A DNA stretch of 5,461 nt from Dehalococcoidia bacterium. GTDB lineage: Bacteria; Chloroflexota; Dehalococcoidia; Lucifugimonadales; Lucifugimonadaceae. This document shows, piece after piece, positions 1-5,461 of the stretch (positions are counted from its first letter, which is position 1; every line of letters begins with the position of its first letter). The stretch covers positions 1 to 5,461 of the forward strand of contig JAAXHR010000065.1 of NCBI GenBank assembly GCA_012270805.1, in the 5' to 3' direction. Made by a program: the position numbers and the translations under genes. The notes under the pieces were generated by a model, which was given only the letters and a program-made list of their open reading frames with translations, was not told the DNA's origin and made no database searches.

Positions 1-26
1 TTTCACGAGAAATCCGAGGAATCGGT

Positions 27-554
27 TCATTGCGCGATCTGGTCTAGAAGATCGGTGCAGTCAGTAACCGAGATTTCACACAGCATCACCGTGTTCCCAG
101 CGACCACGTACGCGCCATACAACGTTACACTAGAAAATCCGGCGCCCCTGCCCGACAACTTTTCGGTCTTGATCGCCGTCTCCGCAGACTCCCTGCCAGC
201 ACCCATCGCGACTTCATGCGACGGATAGATTCGTATCTCGATGTCCTTTCGGTTGTAGAACCCAAAATACGCGCCAGTCGCCTCGGGCAAAGTGTCCAAG
301 GGGTATTCCTTATTCTTCTTCCAACCGGCTTCGATGAAATCATCAACCGCAAATACTCCGCTATGCCTCGTCGAAGCGCGTAGCTCTGGCCTGTCCCCGA
401 TAGTGACTACCGCATTCTCGTCGACGATCGCGGCGGCAGCGGTATCATCCGCATGTTCTGATGGTTCGTCCGCTGTGCTGCCACAACCGATCACGAAACT
501 GGCAACCGCGAAAACCAACAACGAAAAAAAGATCGATTTTGCATTGATTGACAT
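27..554 (-). CDS. Small lipoprotein of unknown function
   Basis: I do not recognise the family. The 175-residue protein begins with a lipoprotein signal peptide: a basic residue at K6, a hydrophobic core at about 8-22, and a lipobox V-I-G-C with the lipidated cysteine at C24. It should therefore be anchored on the outer face of the cytoplasmic membrane. A short acidic, Ala/Thr-rich linker follows (about 25-45). The remainder is a compact soluble domain with no repeats or membrane segments. Two cysteines close to the C-terminus (C159 and C166) could form a disulfide. I chose the ATG at 554; an in-frame TTG at 611 would add 19 polar residues in front of the signal peptide and has no visible ribosome binding site. 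The gene lies 209 bp downstream of the solute-binding protein gene on the same strand, so it may be independently transcribed. The CDS call is firm; the function is unknown. Confidence 0.82.
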   Translation of the reverse strand: MSINAKSIFFSLLVFAVASFVIGCGSTADEPSEHADDTAAAAIVDENAVVTIGDRPELRASTRHSGVFAVDDFIEAGWKKNKEYPLDTLPEATGAYFGFYNRKDIEIRIYPSHEVAMGAGRESAETAIKTEKLSGRGAGFSSVTLYGAYVVAGNTVMLCEISVTDCTDLLDQIAQ

Positions 555-658
555 GATCCAGGCCCGATCTAAAGTCGTTTTGTTAGAGGTATCGTAGCGT
601 ATGCTCAGCAAGCTCGGAGAGGTTTCCGTTGACGGACTTGCGTGATCACTGACGCGTC

Positions 659-696
659 GAAGCGGCCGAACCTGGTTTCCCAGACTCGACCGCTTC
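659..696 (-). repeat. Inverted repeat between binding-protein and lipoprotein genes
   Basis: GAAGCGG (659-665) pairs perfectly with CCGCTTC (690-696). Inside the loop, CTGG (672-675) pairs with CCAG (680-683). It lies after the stem at 708-746 when read from the minus-strand transcript, so it could be a second 3' hairpin of the binding-protein mRNA. No T-tract follows on the minus strand. Confidence 0.35.
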
Positions 697-707
697 TTAT
701 CTCCTCG

Positions 708-746
708 GGTTGCCTTGCCGTCTCTACCGTTACGGTTGAGGCAACC
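708..746 (-). terminator. Candidate 3' stem-loop after the solute-binding protein gene
   Basis: GGTTGCCT (708-715) and AGGCAACC (739-746) form a perfect 8-bp stem that begins 17 bp after the stop codon of the solute-binding protein gene. The 23-nt loop contains a smaller palindrome, ACCGT-T-ACGGT (726-736). In the minus-strand RNA the stem is not followed by a run of U, so this is not a textbook intrinsic terminator. It may instead protect the 3' end of the mRNA or act with Rho. Confidence 0.35.
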
Positions 747-763
747 GATTCAACTCAGTTTGG

Positions 764-2674
764 TTAGCTCTTTTCGAGCTGGTGGATGACCAATGACCAG
801 GTCAAGTGCCACCACGCCTCGTTGACGTAACCAGTCACGTCGAGAGCACCGACAGAGGCGTCACCTTGCGGCCAGTTCGTCCACCGTGCCGTGTTCATGA
901 CGATGCGGTGGTAGAACTCGAGGATCGGCACGTCGGGCAACTCTTCGAGCCAGATCTTGGCAGCCTGACGCCAAAGGTCGTACATCTCGGCTGTGTTCTC
1001 AGGCGAAGTCTTGGCGACCTCGTCCGTCAACTCGTCCCACTCTTCGTTTTCCCAGTGGTAGAAGTTCACCTGGTGACCACCCGGAATGTTCACGGACGAT
1101 GACTGGTAGAGCTTCATGGTGAAGTATGGGTCACGGACAGAACCACCGTGTCCGAACATCAGGCATTCGAAGTTACCCTCTGCCATTCTGCTGGACGCGT
1201 CGGTCGGCTGGCCATAATCGGCATTGATACCGTGGTTGGTCAGCTGCTGAGCGACTGCCGGGCCGAGGTCGACCCAAGCACCGAAACCGACGATCTCGCA
1301 GTTGATGGTGTTCCCACCAGAGTCTTCCCACATACCGTCGCTGTTTTTGGTGAATCCGGCACCTTCAAGCAACTCGTCACCGCGGTCGGGGTCGTAGTCG
1401 AGCGTGGAGCGCCCGATCTCTTCCATCACCTCGGTCGCGATGTCGAAGTACGGCTGCAATGGCGGGTACTGCGGCATCGTCAACGGGTTGAATGCCGCGG
1501 CTCCGTCGTACGCAAGGTCGCGAAGTTCCTCACGGTCAAGGTAGAACGAAATCGCCCATCGCACGTCAGGGTTGTCGTACGGACCGAACTTACCGCTCGT
1601 GTTGAACGCGATCGACACAGGCCACCAGTCGACGTAGCCGTAAGGCTCGCCACGACCAGAGTGCGTAATGAGGTCTTCGTTCTGGTCGAGGGTCTCGGCG
1701 ATCAGCGACGGGGTCGTCATCGCGGCACCGTCAATCTGGTCGTTGATCAAAGCCTGAGCACGCTGCTCCTGCGGGACGCCAGGGATGTAAATGATCCGCT
1801 TGACTTCCGGCAGCTGGGCGTAGTCGCCCAAGTCGGCAACTCCCTCACCCCACCAAGAATCGCGGCGATCGAAAATCTTCTGCTCAGTTGATGTCGTCAC
1901 CTGCCACGGACCAGTCGAGAGCGGCCAGCCATTGGCGGCGTCATAGTCGCCAAAGGTGGTCCAGTCACGGCCCTCGTAGTGATGCTGAGGAACGATGTAG
2001 ACACCGATGTCGAACTTGTAGGTCAGCAGGAAGAAGAAGCGCGGGTCCGGTCGCAGGAGGTTTACCTTCGCAGTGTACTTGTCGACCAGTTCGGCGTTGT
2101 CCATAGCGGCATCAACGTCTTTACCCCAGCGAACCTGCTCCTTGAGTTCCTTCAGGGTGTTCAAGGTGTAGACCACATCTTCACAGTCGAAGTCTGAGCC
2201 GTCGCTCCACGTGATGCCCTCACGGCAGTTGATGGTCAGCTCGGTGAAGTCGTCGTTGTAGCTGTAGTCCTCGGCCAACCACATGATCTCCTCGTCGGCG
2301 AATGCGGAGAAGAATGCGAGCGGCTCGAAGATCAGGTTTGGACCCTGCTGGTGGTTAGCACCGATAGCGTAGGGGTTCCAGAGTTCATGGTCGATGAATC
2401 GTCCCTCTGAACCGCCGTGGAACAGCTTCAGAGTGTCTTCCTCAGCGACATCACCTGGATCAAAGACCATGCCCATCGCTTCCGCAGGAGGCTCGGGCTC
2501 GGGAGTAGCGGTCGGCGGGACTGCCGTCGCGGTTGCCGGAACTGGAGTTGCAGTCGGCGGGACAGGCGTGGCAGTCGGCTCTTCCTCTCCACAAGCGATG
2601 ACGACGCCAAGCACCATCACACTCGCAAGGATCGCCAACAAACCATACCGCCCGAATTTAACGGGGAGATTCAT
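764..2674 (-). CDS. Family-5 solute-binding lipoprotein of an ABC importer
   Basis: This is the extracytoplasmic receptor of a peptide/nickel/oligosaccharide-type ABC importer (SBP_bac_5, DppA/OppA-like), 636 residues. Seen in the sequence: a signal peptide with lipobox V-I-A-C and lipidated C28; a Pro/Thr linker at 33-63; the family signature around 149-171 with W-S-D-G and E-D-V-V-Y-T-L; and the central D-N-P-D-V-R-W-A-I...D-R-E-E-L stretch at about 367-384, typical of this family. Near the C-terminus, W598-T-N-W-P resembles a stretch I associate with family-5 proteins, including oligosaccharide binders, so a peptide substrate should not be assumed. Non-lipid cysteines are C150, C164, C459 and C504. 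The ATG at 2674 is supported by a well-placed GAGGAAG. The gene is divergent from the permease operon instead of heading it. Family assignment is very secure; substrate is unknown. Confidence 0.97.
   Translation of the reverse strand: MNLPVKFGRYGLLAILASVMVLGVVIACGEEEPTATPVPPTATPVPATATAVPPTATPEPEPPAEAMGMVFDPGDVAEEDTLKLFHGGSEGRFIDHELWNPYAIGANHQQGPNLIFEPLAFFSAFADEEIMWLAEDYSYNDDFTELTINCREGITWSDGSDFDCEDVVYTLNTLKELKEQVRWGKDVDAAMDNAELVDKYTAKVNLLRPDPRFFFLLTYKFDIGVYIVPQHHYEGRDWTTFGDYDAANGWPLSTGPWQVTTSTEQKIFDRRDSWWGEGVADLGDYAQLPEVKRIIYIPGVPQEQRAQALINDQIDGAAMTTPSLIAETLDQNEDLITHSGRGEPYGYVDWWPVSIAFNTSGKFGPYDNPDVRWAISFYLDREELRDLAYDGAAAFNPLTMPQYPPLQPYFDIATEVMEEIGRSTLDYDPDRGDELLEGAGFTKNSDGMWEDSGGNTINCEIVGFGAWVDLGPAVAQQLTNHGINADYGQPTDASSRMAEGNFECLMFGHGGSVRDPYFTMKLYQSSSVNIPGGHQVNFYHWENEEWDELTDEVAKTSPENTAEMYDLWRQAAKIWLEELPDVPILEFYHRIVMNTARWTNWPQGDASVGALDVTGYVNEAWWHLTWSLVIHQLEKS
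2486..2578 (-). repeat. Pro/Thr tandem linker in the binding protein
   Basis: Residues 33-63 of the binding protein are built from repeated PTATPVP-like units, and the DNA is correspondingly repetitive (recurring GTCGGCGGGA-type words on the plus strand). It is an extended tether between the lipid anchor and the folded domain. Such linkers are common in Chloroflexota lipoproteins. Repeat number could vary between strains by slippage. Confidence 0.8.
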
Positions 2675-2682
2675 TGTTCTAT

Positions 2683-2689
2683 CTTCCTC
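2683..2689 (-). promoter_or_regulatory. Ribosome binding site of the solute-binding protein gene
   Basis: The minus strand reads GAGGAAG, followed by 8 nt and then the ATG at 2674. This is the only clear Shine-Dalgarno sequence in the window and it fixes the start of the binding protein. Confidence 0.75.
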
Positions 2690-2706
2690 ATCTCTTGTAT
2701 CTGCAA

Positions 2707-2775
2707 GTCAAGCGATAATCTCTTCGGTATTACGTGCGCACGGCGAACCGCGCGACGAATCCCGAATCGCTTGAC
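2707..2775. promoter_or_regulatory. 10-bp perfect inverted repeat in the binding-protein leader (candidate operator pair)
   Basis: GTCAAGCGAT (2707-2716) and ATCGCTTGAC (2766-2775) are exact reverse complements, 59 bp centre to centre. Both lie between the predicted minus-strand transcription start (about 2784) and the ribosome binding site. They could pair in the mRNA as the base of a long stem, or serve as two binding sites for a regulator on DNA. A third copy at 3074-3083 in the opposite promoter favours the DNA-site reading. Confidence 0.5.
2737..2754 (-). promoter_or_regulatory. UUCG-capped hairpin in the binding-protein 5' leader
   Basis: Read on the minus strand, CGCGCGG-TTCG-CCGTGCG folds into a 7-bp stem (one G-U pair) with a UUCG loop. 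It sits inside the 10-bp inverted repeat, so the leader could fold as a closed outer stem with this hairpin inside. No U-tract follows, so it is not an obvious attenuator. A role in mRNA stability or in exposing the ribosome binding site is possible but unproven. Confidence 0.45.
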
Positions 2776-2790
2776 AACGATCAACACTTC

Positions 2791-2819
2791 ATTCTGTACT
2801 CCAGAAGAACAATTGTCAA
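2791..2819 (-). promoter_or_regulatory. Sigma-70-type promoter for the solute-binding protein gene
   Basis: On the minus strand a perfect -35 box TTGACA (2819-2814) is followed by 17 bp and CAGAAT (2796-2791), which matches the -10 consensus at 4 of 6 positions including the key A2 and T6. Transcription would start near 2784, giving a leader of about 110 nt. No better-spaced pair was seen closer to the gene. Confidence 0.55.
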
Positions 2820-2915
2820 CTTATCGTAGGCTGACCTTTGAAAAACTACCTGATTGTCTCCACTTCGCCAAAACAGGACAGCAAAGAGCAGGACGCGGAC
2901 GAGCGAAGCGAGAAC

Positions 2916-3030
2916 GCAGGCGGTGACTGCCCTTTGGTACGACGAAAGGGGCGCGAGCCCAAAACACCAGACAACAAGAGCGGGCATACCCGGAGGAGAG
3001 GTAGCTTGCGCGAGGCTTCTAGCGAACCTC
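2916..3030. other. Hairpin-rich intergenic stretch, possible structured RNA element
   Basis: Several short stems lie side by side: GCAG/CTGC (2916-2919/2927-2930); CCCTTT/AAAGGG (2930-2935/2945-2950); GGGC-GCGA-GCCC with a GNRA loop (2949-2960), which competes with the previous stem for 2949-2950; CGGG-CATA-CCCG (2981-2992); and GAGGT/ACCTC (2998-3002/3026-3030) enclosing AGCTT/AGGCT (3003-3007/3013-3017). It is not a tRNA, and I cannot match it to tmRNA, RNase P, SRP or a riboswitch class. Individual stems are short, so chance folding is a real alternative. Confidence 0.25.
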
Positions 3031-3047
3031 ACATAGCAGCCCGAAAC

Positions 3048-3076
3048 TTGCACATGTCGTTCCGACTCGATACAAT
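3048..3076 (+). promoter_or_regulatory. Candidate promoter of the permease-ATPase operon
   Basis: A good -10 box TACAAT (3071-3076, 5 of 6) is preceded at 17 bp by TTGCAC (3048-3053), which keeps only the TTG of the -35 consensus. Transcription would start near 3083. If the promoter is real, the TTG at 3080 cannot start the permease. A weak -35 would fit a promoter under regulation. Confidence 0.42.
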
Positions 3077-3083
3077 CGCTTGA
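3074..3083 (+). promoter_or_regulatory. Third copy of the ATCGCTTGA word at the permease promoter
   Basis: AATCGCTTGA here is identical over 10 bases to 2765-2774, and its core is the reverse complement of 2708-2716. It overlaps the end of the predicted -10 box and reaches the predicted start point, a classic repressor position. No regulator gene is in the window. Confidence 0.42.
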
Positions 3084-3220
3084 GATGTTGGTTCGGCACT
3101 CCTCGTTACGAGTCGCCGTCCGCATTTCGACCAATCTCACGACCTTTGGACCACGATTCTTTGGCAACTCAGACGAGTTCGCGGCGAAATCCCGCACTGG
3201 CTGGACGTCAAAACTCGGCT

Positions 3221-4243
3221 TTGACGTTCCTATCCGCGTTTTTCGGCAACTTCATCGTTCAGAGATTCTTGCTTTTCCTGCTAACCGTTTGGGTCGCTGC
3301 GACGGTCATTTTCATCCTGCCACGTCTAACCGGACAAGACCCGGTCAAAGAAAAGCTGCTCCTCGAAGCGCAGCGCGGCGGCTCGGTTCAGGCCGGCATG
3401 AACGAGATGGCGCAAGAGTACTCCGCCAGGCTCGGACTCGACCTGCCCATCCAACAGCAGTACATCAACTACATATCCGACCTCGCCCGATTGGATTTCG
3501 GATATTCGATCGCGTACTTCCCAAGGACAGTCAATGAGATCATCTTGGACTCGATCGTATGGTCGATCGGATTGATGACCGTTACTCTCTTTTTGGCTTT
3601 CGTTCTGGGAACTGGCGCAGGCGCGCTGTTGGGATGGTCACGCTCGCCCGGCTGGTTGAGCTACGCCTTTATGCCCTTACTCACTTTGTCGGCGATACCC
3701 CAGTACATGCTCGGCCTGGTCCTGATGTTCATCTTCGCCATCATTCTCAACTGGTTGCCGTTTTTCGGTGCTTACAGTCCCGGCAATCTCCCTGAATGGA
3801 GCCTGAGCTTTGTCCTCGACGTTCTGAAGCATGCCATCTTGCCCGCACTAGCGATCCTCTTCTCTGCGGTCGGCTTTTGGGCCATCGGCATGAGGGGAAT
3901 GATGATCAATACGCAGGGCGAAGACTTCATGATCCAAGCGGACGCCAAAGGCCTTAACGGCTCTCGGATATTCGTCCGCTACGCGATCCGAAACGCGCTC
4001 TTGCCTCAGGTGACTGGATTGGCCATCTCGTTCGGCACGTTGCTGACTGGTGCCGTTCTCGTAGAGGTGCTGTTCCAGTATCCGGGGCTTGGAAATACTC
4101 TCTTCTACGCCGTTAGAGTCTCCGATTTCTTCCAGATCACTGGGATCGTGATGACGATCATTATCTCGCTGGCAATGGCCACGATGGTGGTCGATTTGAT
4201 CTATCCGCTGATCGATCCCCGCGTCAAATATACGCAGAACTGA
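3221..4243 (+). CDS. DppB-type ABC transporter permease
   Basis: First membrane subunit of the importer (BPD_transp_1, DppB/OppB type). With the TTG start at 3221 it has 340 residues, close to the usual 305-340. Six membrane segments are visible at about 14-36, 111-139, 148-183, 204-228, 264-285 and 303-333. The loop after the first carries the family pattern L-G-L-D-L-P-I-Q-Q-Q-Y (71-81) and L-D-F-G-Y-S (91-96). The cytoplasmic ATPase-coupling loop is at about 234-262 (E-D-F-M...A-K-G-L...R-N-A-L-L-P), followed by V-E-V-L-F-Q-Y-P-G-L-G and the C-terminal D-P-R-V. The start is uncertain: there is no in-frame ATG before the first membrane segment. TTG codons at 3080, 3146, 3161, 3221 and 3269 are possible, none with a good ribosome binding site. 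I chose 3221 because it gives a short N-terminus before F-I-V-Q-R-F, as in the family. The frame and the stop are secure. Confidence 0.93.
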   Translation: MTFLSAFFGNFIVQRFLLFLLTVWVAATVIFILPRLTGQDPVKEKLLLEAQRGGSVQAGMNEMAQEYSARLGLDLPIQQQYINYISDLARLDFGYSIAYFPRTVNEIILDSIVWSIGLMTVTLFLAFVLGTGAGALLGWSRSPGWLSYAFMPLLTLSAIPQYMLGLVLMFIFAIILNWLPFFGAYSPGNLPEWSLSFVLDVLKHAILPALAILFSAVGFWAIGMRGMMINTQGEDFMIQADAKGLNGSRIFVRYAIRNALLPQVTGLAISFGTLLTGAVLVEVLFQYPGLGNTLFYAVRVSDFFQITGIVMTIIISLAMATMVVDLIYPLIDPRVKYTQN

Positions 4244-4244
4244 T

Positions 4245-5291
4245 ATGGCAAGAGCGGCCAGCACAAGAAACCTCACCATGAGGACACGTGCGCGTCTGGC
4301 GCGGCGACGTTGGGGAGTCTTCTACCAAGAGCGCGTCGAACCCATATTTCTATACTCCCGGCGCAACCCTTCGTTGATCGTAGGGCTTGCCATGCTCGGC
4401 ACTCTCCTGTTGTTCACCGTGATCGGCCTGTTAGGTTACTCTCAGATGGAACCGCACACCAACGATCCATCGCAGTACTCACGTTTAGATGCCTACGTAA
4501 GCGGCGGTGCCCCAGTCGGGGATAAACGCCTGCCACCATCGTGGTGCACGTGGTGTGAAGACATCGCCGAGCTTGAAGGCGATAAGAAGCCGACAATTTT
4601 CCAGTACCCTATGGGCACTGACACTCAGTCGCGCGATCTATTTGCAACCAACCTTAGAGGCATCCCTCTAACACTTGGCACCGGACTCATCGCCGGACTA
4701 CTGTCTGTCGGCGTAGGCACCGTCACAGCCTTCGTGGCCGCGTACTACCGCGGCTTGCCAGACGTGTTTATCAGATTGTTGACCGACGTTGGCATATCGA
4801 TCCCCGGCCTCCTAGTCCTCATCATCATTCGGATTCAACTTGGAACCGAGTTGGTCTGGTGGCAATTAGGCGCCGGACTTGCCGCAGTCGGATGGGTCTT
4901 CTCCTCAAGAACCGTACGCTCTCAAGTTCTGGTACTGCGAGAGCAGCCTTATGTCGAGATCGCTCGGCAGTCCGGCATGTCCGGCCTGGCGATCATCTTC
5001 CGAGAAATGATGCCGAACCTGATCCCGTACATCACCGCGAGCTTCGTGGCATCCGTGGCGGGGTCGATACTGGCATCAATCGGACTTGAGGCACTCGGTC
5101 TCGGCGACTTTTCATCGCCGTCGCTCGGAATGACCGTCTACTGGGTGATCCAGTTCGGCGCCATCACGCTCGGAATGTGGTGGTGGTGGCTGTTCCCATT
5201 GGTCTTCATCGTCATCATCTTCGTCAGCCTCTTCCTGATCTCCGCTGGTTTGGACGAATGGTCGAACCCCAGACTGCGCAGACAGGTGTAA
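4245..5291 (+). CDS. DppC-type ABC transporter permease
   Basis: Second membrane subunit, partner of the upstream permease; 348 residues. A basic N-terminus (R/K-rich to about residue 40) precedes membrane segment 1 (44-65). A long external loop (about 66-122) leads to M-G-T-D-T-Q-S-R-D-L-F (123-133), the DppC landmark, with S where most members have G. Further membrane segments lie at about 142-170, 174-199, 205-225, 263-287 and 312-336. The ATPase-coupling EAA-type loop is at about 233-259 (E-I-A-R-Q-S-G-M...F-R-E-M-M-P-N-L). Odd: the external loop holds W-C-T-W-C (100-104), a CXXC pair. The ATG lies 1 bp after the previous stop (TGATATG), so translational coupling is likely; no strong Shine-Dalgarno is visible. 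An in-frame ATG at 4278 would shorten the protein by 11 residues. Family assignment is very secure. Confidence 0.96.
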   Translation: MARAASTRNLTMRTRARLARRRWGVFYQERVEPIFLYSRRNPSLIVGLAMLGTLLLFTVIGLLGYSQMEPHTNDPSQYSRLDAYVSGGAPVGDKRLPPSWCTWCEDIAELEGDKKPTIFQYPMGTDTQSRDLFATNLRGIPLTLGTGLIAGLLSVGVGTVTAFVAAYYRGLPDVFIRLLTDVGISIPGLLVLIIIRIQLGTELVWWQLGAGLAAVGWVFSSRTVRSQVLVLREQPYVEIARQSGMSGLAIIFREMMPNLIPYITASFVASVAGSILASIGLEALGLGDFSSPSLGMTVYWVIQFGAITLGMWWWWLFPLVFIVIIFVSLFLISAGLDEWSNPRLRRQV

Positions 5292-5312
5292 GCGTCAGCG
5301 CAAGACTCCAGA

Positions 5313-5461
5313 ATGGTTACCACTGAACAAGAAACACATACCTCCGGCGCATCTGGGTCAAGACAGTTCGCGCTCCGAGTCGAGGACCTCAAGGTCTATT
5401 ACGGCACACCGCGCGGCACCGTAAAGGCCGTAGATGGCGTTTCGTTTAATTTGAAGCAGGG
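5313..5461 (+). CDS. DppD/OppD-type ABC ATPase, N-terminus only (cut by window end)
   Basis: The first 49 codons of the energising subunit. After a polar, Thr/Ser-rich stretch of about 19 residues, L-R-V-E-D-L-K-V-Y-Y (21-30) forms the first beta strand of an ABC nucleotide-binding domain. A-V-D-G-V-S-F-N-L-K-Q-G (39-50, the last codon only two bases) is the standard lead-in to the Walker A loop, which lies just beyond the window. The segment G-T-P-R-G-T-V-K between them is typical of the DppD/OppD group, whose members face peptide-type permeases. The ATG at 5313 is 21 bp after the DppC stop, in the same operon; the upstream sequence shows no strong Shine-Dalgarno. Subunit type (D versus F) cannot be settled from this fragment, but position and start favour D. 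Confidence 0.9.
   Translation, partial: MVTTEQETHTSGASGSRQFALRVEDLKVYYGTPRGTVKAVDGVSFNLKQ

Larger units (their letters stand above)
2675..3220. other. Divergent intergenic region between binding protein and permease operon
   Basis: No convincing gene lies in these 546 bp. Predicted contents: the binding-protein leader with its inverted repeat and UUCG hairpin (about 2675-2784); a minus-strand promoter (2791-2819); a hairpin-rich stretch (about 2916-3030); a plus-strand promoter (3048-3076); and a roughly 140-nt stretch before the chosen permease start. Open frames here on both strands have low-complexity, Arg/Ser/Ala-rich products with no recognisable domain and cross the predicted promoters. 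The right edge depends on the uncertain permease start. Confidence 0.6.

Noticed and set aside
1148..1891. Long plus-strand frame of 247 codons antisense to the binding-protein gene
   Set aside because: The opposite strand encodes a well-conserved family-5 binding protein throughout; this frame is a by-product of its codon composition.
2854..3036. Plus-strand 60-codon frame in the intergenic region
   Set aside because: Arg/Thr/Ala-rich, low-complexity product, no ribosome binding site and no homology I can recognise; more likely the shadow of structured or repeat DNA.
3003..3060. Possible tRNA or T-loop-like segment on the minus strand (GGTTCG near 3024-3029)
   Set aside because: No acceptor stem, anticodon arm or proper T-arm can be drawn around it.
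726..3112. CGTTACG shared by ACCGTTACGGT (726-736) and CTCGTTACGAG (3102-3112)
   Set aside because: A 7-base palindromic core seen twice in 5.4 kb is within chance expectation and the two sites have no matching promoter position.
2781..3197. Open frame of 138 codons on the minus strand
   Set aside because: It covers both predicted promoters and the hairpin-rich block, its product has no signal, domain or credible composition, and it lacks a ribosome binding site. Probably a chance frame.
3085..3537. ATG-started frame of 150 codons at the predicted permease transcription start
   Set aside because: It is out of frame with the permease, overlaps its conserved first membrane segment, and its product is Arg-rich without any domain. 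A short leader peptide function cannot be excluded but has no support.
5244..5312. Terminator between the second permease and the ATPase
   Set aside because: No stem with a T-tract is visible and the 21-bp gap fits an uninterrupted operon.

Overview
The window holds one side of a family-5 (peptide/nickel/oligosaccharide type) ABC import system plus a small downstream lipoprotein gene. The organism looks like a bacterium of the Chloroflexota, possibly a marine SAR202/Dehalococcoidia-like lineage. The main clue is the proline-threonine linker (repeated PTATPVP-type units) directly after the lipobox of the solute-binding protein, a habit I associate with that phylum. The phylum call is an inference from style, not a database match.

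Layout, left to right. On the minus strand: a 175-residue lipoprotein of unknown function (27-554), a 209-bp gap with two inverted repeats, and a 636-residue lipoprotein solute-binding protein (764-2674). Then comes a long divergent intergenic region (2675-3220). On the plus strand: a DppB-type permease (start uncertain, here 3221-4243), a DppC-type permease (4245-5291, 1 bp after the first), and the first 49 codons of a DppD/OppD-type ATPase (5313 onward, cut by the window edge). A second ATPase may follow outside the window.

How the genes work together: the membrane-anchored binding protein would capture substrate outside the cytoplasmic membrane and hand it to a DppB/DppC heterodimer channel driven by the DppD-type ATPase. 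The substrate cannot be read from sequence; peptides and oligosaccharides are both possible.

The most interesting signal is in the divergent region. A 9-mer, ATCGCTTGA, occurs three times there. Two copies form a perfect 10-bp inverted repeat just downstream of the predicted binding-protein promoter. The third overlaps the predicted -10/start region of the permease promoter. This is what a shared operator coordinating the two divergent transcription units would look like. The same region also holds a UUCG-capped hairpin in the binding-protein leader and a hairpin-rich stretch (about 2916-3030) that matches no RNA family I recognise. The rest of the window is an ordinary transporter locus.
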